From Candidatus Nitrosotalea sinensis (GTDB lineage Archaea > Thermoproteota > Nitrososphaeria > Nitrososphaerales > Nitrosopumilaceae): a DNA stretch of 64,000 nt. The notes beneath the pieces were generated by a model. The model saw only the letters and a list, made by a program, of their open reading frames with translations, did not search any database and had not been told where the DNA came from. Shown piece by piece: positions 61,068-64,000 of the stretch. A program made the position numbers and the translations under genes. The stretch is taken from contig NZ_FRFC01000003.1 of NCBI RefSeq assembly GCF_900143675.1, positions 186,001 to 250,000 of the forward strand, written 5' to 3'. How positions within the stretch are numbered: the stretch's first letter is position 1; every line of letters begins with the position of its first letter.

Positions 61068-62351
61068 TTAGTCTGAAAATTCTAACGCAATATTTTCATT
61101 CATAAGGCTAGTTGCTTCTTCTGAATTTTTTGAATTTGCCAATGCCCACATTGTCTTTACAAGAGCTGTTTCAGGCAACATGTTTCCAAGTGGCACAACA
61201 CCAAGATTTAGCAGATCTCTTCCGCTGTCGTATACAGTCATTCTTACCATTCCGTCAATACATTGTGAAGTCATGCCTATGAACAATCCTTTCTTTCTTG
61301 CATTCTCTATTGCTTGATACATTGTTTTTCCTACATGCCCAAGTCCTGTACCCTCGATAATTATTCCTCTGCACCCAGAATCTATTGCATAATCAATTAT
61401 TTTGGGATTAAGACCTGGATAATATTTGATCAATAATACTCTGTTATCAAATTTGATTCTTGGATTGTATTCTCTCTGAGGAACTTCAAACAGTTTATCC
61501 TTTTCAATGGTTTCTGATTTTATAATGTATGCAGGTGGACCTCCTACTGTTTTGAAAGCGTCTCTTCTGCTAGTGTGGTTCTTTCTTACGCGAGTTGCCC
61601 AATTGCATGCAATTTCCTCATCGCTTGAATTATTGTGCATTGCCACAAATATTCCAGAAGAATGACTGTTTACCAAAAATCTTGTTGCTGCTATGAGATT
61701 GGATGCTGCATCTGAAGATGGTCTATCTGATGATCTCTGTGAACCCACTAGAACAATGGGTTTTGGAAATCCTGATAAAGAAAATGCCAAGGCTGATGCG
61801 GTATATTGCATTGTATCAGTACCATGTGCTACTATGATTCCAATATAGTCTGATCTTGCATAAGAGTCAAGTTTTTCTGCAATTTTTATCCAGTGTTCTG
61901 GAAGTAGATTTTCCGAATATTCAGAAAAGAGTACTTCGGCATCTATGTTAGCTATTTTTGCAAGTTCTGGAACACTTGCGTTAAGTTCAGATGCAGTAAG
62001 AGCAGGAGTGACAGCGCCCGTTCTGTAATCTATTCTGCTTGCGATAGTTCCTCCTGTTGATAAAAGCAGGATCTTGGGAAGTCTTTGATCTGGCTGAGCA
62101 TTGTATGTTGATCCTTTTTTTATTGCTGGTGATGCTTCTATCACTATCTCTTTGATTTTATCTAGATCTAGTCCTATGTTGTATCCATTTTTTAGTTTTA
62201 AAACAATATGCTGATCATCACTGTGTTCATATCTTGGCATTATTACTCCTGAGTAAACCAAGTCTGCGTGAATCTTGACTTGACTTCCCACCTCTATCTT
62301 ATTGTTTGTAAGAAACTCAAGGCCTTTACCCCTATATCCAAATTGCGACAT
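61068..62351 (-). CDS. gatD: Glu-tRNA(Gln) amidotransferase subunit D (asparaginase-like)
   Basis: Glutaminase half of archaeal GatDE. The 427 residues comprise a ~75-residue N-terminal beta-domain that docks GatE, and an asparaginase-like part with the catalytic Thr of LSTGGTIASR near residue 97 and the second Thr/Asp/Lys set in HGTDTMQYTA near 172. The LVGSQRSSDRPSSDAA segment near 203 is typical. ATG at 62351. Its presence implies that Gln-tRNA is made indirectly. Confidence 0.95.
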   Translation of the reverse strand: MSQFGYRGKGLEFLTNNKIEVGSQVKIHADLVYSGVIMPRYEHSDDQHIVLKLKNGYNIGLDLDKIKEIVIEASPAIKKGSTYNAQPDQRLPKILLLSTGGTIASRIDYRTGAVTPALTASELNASVPELAKIANIDAEVLFSEYSENLLPEHWIKIAEKLDSYARSDYIGIIVAHGTDTMQYTASALAFSLSGFPKPIVLVGSQRSSDRPSSDAASNLIAATRFLVNSHSSGIFVAMHNNSSDEEIACNWATRVRKNHTSRRDAFKTVGGPPAYIIKSETIEKDKLFEVPQREYNPRIKFDNRVLLIKYYPGLNPKIIDYAIDSGCRGIIIEGTGLGHVGKTMYQAIENARKKGLFIGMTSQCIDGMVRMTVYDSGRDLLNLGVVPLGNMLPETALVKTMWALANSKNSEEATSLMNENIALEFSD

Positions 62352-62439
62352 TTATTGGGATTAGTAACGTTATTTTATTAAAATTACCTATTAGCTATAA
62401 AGCTCGTTATTAAAATAATCAGAGGTCTATAGAATAGGC

Positions 62440-63528
62440 ATGGAAAAGAGCCTAGTTGTGTTTGAAAAGTTTGTCAGATCTGAGGCTACTAAAAAGATGT
62501 ATTTTTACTACTTTAACACATTTCTGAAATGGGCTCAAAATAGTGTTGAAAAGCTTCTCACCGCTGATGGGTTTTTACAGCTAAAAGATGAAAAACTTCA
62601 GGAAATTGTAGAAGACTATATGATGTATCTACGAAGGAGATTATCACCTAATTCCATGCCTGCAATAATAGCTGCCTTGGAACTGTTCTTCTCTATGAAT
62701 GACAAAAATCTCAATTTTAAGAAGATTCGGAGGATGGTTCCAGCATCAATAAAGAAGTCTGGTCATACTGCTTGGACTACAAACGATATACGAAAAATGC
62801 TTCAAAATGCTGTATCTGGTAGAGATAGGGCCTTCATTCACCTTCTCTCTTCCACAGGTTGCAGAATAGGTGCATTACAGGAGTTAAAGTTGAAGCATCT
62901 GACTAACATGTCTGATAACTGTAAAAGTGTGTTATTCTATGAGGGTTCAGAAGAAGAATATCTTGGATTTCTAACTCCTGAGGCAAGCAAGGCAGTGGAT
63001 GAGTATATTGATGAGAGAAGAAAGGATGGTGAACGTATAGACCAAGATTCTCCTGTATTACGTTCATCATATCAAGTAGGCATGCAAAAAGTAAAATCTA
63101 TGAGTACTGCTTCCGCCAAAATGATTGCTATACGTTTAGCTAAATCTGTAGCAAGGAACAAGCAAGGTAAAAGATACTCCGTAATGGCAGCACATGGTTT
63201 TAGAAAGAGATTCAATACTATTCTAAAAAATAACAAGGAAGGAAATATCTCACTAAAAGAAAAACTAATGGGTCATAAAGGTGTCTTTGTTTTAGATGGG
63301 GTTTATCATGATGCAGATGCACAAACTTTGTTTAATGAATTTAAAATTCATATTGTAAATCTAACTATAGATGAATCTGAAGCATTAAGAATGGAAAATC
63401 TAAAGCTTGCAGCAGAAAAATCTGAACTTGTAAAAACCAATGAAAAACTCTCAGATGCTCTTAGAAAGGTGGATGAGTTATGGGCAGACAAGCAACGAAT
63501 GGAAAACTCAAAACTATCAGGTAGCTGA
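62440..63528 (+). CDS. Tyrosine recombinase/integrase
   Basis: A 362-residue site-specific recombinase. The catalytic set can be placed: R142 in STGCRIGAL, H252 and R255 in AAHGFRKRF, H279 in LMGHKG, and Y289 in DGVYHDAD. The N-terminal ~100 residues resemble a SAM-like core-binding domain. The last ~50 residues form a charged coiled coil (LKLAAEKSELVKTNEKLSD) not usual in XerA, closer to mobile-element integrases of this phylum. Whether it is a domesticated Xer or part of an element cannot be told. A TATA-like ctataaag lies about 40 bases upstream. Confidence 0.85.
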   Translation: MEKSLVVFEKFVRSEATKKMYFYYFNTFLKWAQNSVEKLLTADGFLQLKDEKLQEIVEDYMMYLRRRLSPNSMPAIIAALELFFSMNDKNLNFKKIRRMVPASIKKSGHTAWTTNDIRKMLQNAVSGRDRAFIHLLSSTGCRIGALQELKLKHLTNMSDNCKSVLFYEGSEEEYLGFLTPEASKAVDEYIDERRKDGERIDQDSPVLRSSYQVGMQKVKSMSTASAKMIAIRLAKSVARNKQGKRYSVMAAHGFRKRFNTILKNNKEGNISLKEKLMGHKGVFVLDGVYHDADAQTLFNEFKIHIVNLTIDESEALRMENLKLAAEKSELVKTNEKLSDALRKVDELWADKQRMENSKLSGS

Positions 63529-64000
63529 CTTACCTGAATTATTCGGTTTTTCTTTTTTATCTCCTGTAGATTCTGGCAAGGAAATAGCTAATTTCATACT
63601 GACTTTATTCTGTTTTGTTCTATATTTTCTAGATCTTGTAAGTAAAGACAGAGTATATTGAATCGGACCTGATTCCAACTCATTCAAAAAATAGCTGAGG
63701 CGATAACCCCATGGTCCTTCGCCAAGATAATACCCGTGATGAAAATAGGGTGGCAATTTCACAAAGAATGAGCCATTCTTAAAAAATTTGGGAACATTTA
63801 CTTCTCCATTCTTCCTTGCCTGCTTCAATATTTTGTCATATTCTCTAATAATTTCTTGATTTGATTCATAGTACTCCTTTAGCTCAGCAAAACAAGTTGT
63901 AAGAAAATCAAAAAGTTCTCTATCTTTTACTATTGATTTTATCCAGTTATTCGCATAGGGTTGATTCAACCTGTAGGGAATTAGAAAATGTAATAAAATG
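63517..64000 (-). CDS. Unknown protein, 5' end outside window
   Basis: A minus-strand frame of at least 160 residues, open to the edge of the window. A TTG at 63969 could start it, but no ATG lies between there and the edge, so the true start may be beyond. The visible part is acidic-helical (KDRELFDFLTTCFAELKEYY), then has an aromatic-rich segment (LPPYFHHGYYLGEGPWGYR) and a basic C-terminal tail. No family is recognised. It overlaps the integrase stop by 12 bases, tail to tail. Confidence 0.5.
   Translation of the reverse strand, partial: ILLHFLIPYRLNQPYANNWIKSIVKDRELFDFLTTCFAELKEYYESNQEIIREYDKILKQARKNGEVNVPKFFKNGSFFVKLPPYFHHGYYLGEGPWGYRLSYFLNELESGPIQYTLSLLTRSRKYRTKQNKVSMKLAISLPESTGDKKEKPNNSGKSAT

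Noticed and set aside
1-64000. CRISPR arrays, rRNA genes, insertion sequences
   Set aside because: No regularly spaced repeats, no rRNA-like stretches and no transposase genes or paired terminal repeats were seen.

Overview
The window looks like a chromosomal segment of an ammonia-oxidising-type archaeon of the Nitrososphaerota (Thaumarchaeota), probably Nitrosopumilales-like. The DNA is AT-rich (roughly one third G+C by eye) and densely packed. It carries archaeal and eukaryote-type information genes: Nep1, RNase P Rpp21, S19e, S27e, L44e, PDCD5, TFE, Csl4, NAC, Dph2, TiaS, aTrm56, GatDE and a thermosome. It also has the bacterial-type DnaK/DnaJ/GrpE set seen in this phylum, archaeal riboflavin and cobalamin genes, and small zinc-ribbon and repeat proteins of thaumarchaeal type. 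Many genes start with TTG or GTG, and several promoters place a TATA-like box about 26-30 bases before the start codon, so leaderless mRNA is common. No amo, rRNA or CRISPR locus is present, so the assignment rests on gene content.

Layout. 1-4.5 kb: the end of a repeat-bearing secreted-type protein, tRNA-Gly, Nep1, RNase P, S19e, PDCD5, an MDR reductase and a CitE-like lyase. 4.5-8.9 kb: riboflavin operon ribE-ribB-ribH-arfA-amidohydrolase-arfC, with a palindromic candidate operator before ribB. 8.8-12.1 kb (minus): AbrB-PhoU regulator, HflX, aTrm56, TFE. 12.2-16.1 kb: PUA protein, NAC, a RuvC/YqgF-like protein, a zinc-ribbon protein with a histone-H1-like tail, a possible PAC3-like protein and UbiD. 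16-18.6 kb (minus): CtaB, Lrp, Asd-family reductase. 18.7-22.9 kb: cobalamin late pathway cobD-cobQ-cbiB-cobS-cobY, overlapping end to end. 22.9-29.4 kb: S27e/L44e, an Ade-like amidohydrolase, thermosome, PfkB kinase, PKD-repeat secreted protein. 29.5-34.8 kb: GuaA, coiled-coil protein, MptE, DHPS, IMPDH. 35.3-39.5 kb: PheA, Csl4, Dph2, RAM protein, TiaS, and an intron-containing initiator tRNA. 39.6-41.9 kb: PQQ sugar dehydrogenase and class II HMG-CoA reductase. 41.9-49.3 kb: histidine operon hisG-D-C-HAD-B-H-A-F-I. 50-52.6 kb: threonine synthase and a ThiS/MoaD-ThiF fusion. 52.6-58.9 kb: DUF354, an unknown Rossmann protein, GrpE-DnaK-DnaJ and a nucleotidase. 59-62.4 kb: tRNA-Leu and GatE/GatD. 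62.4-64 kb: a tyrosine recombinase and an unknown gene running off the end.

How the genes work together. Most of the window is cofactor, amino-acid and nucleotide synthesis arranged in overlapping operons. The most interesting leads are enzymes inserted where a pathway step has no known archaeal enzyme: an amidohydrolase with a deaminase HxxE motif inside the riboflavin operon, a HAD phosphatase inside the his operon, a cobyric acid synthase without its glutaminase half, and a ubiquitin-like/E1 fusion directly behind a PLP enzyme. The initiator tRNA has a textbook BHB intron plus an unexplained enlarged D-loop. No stretch longer than 300 bases is without a gene.
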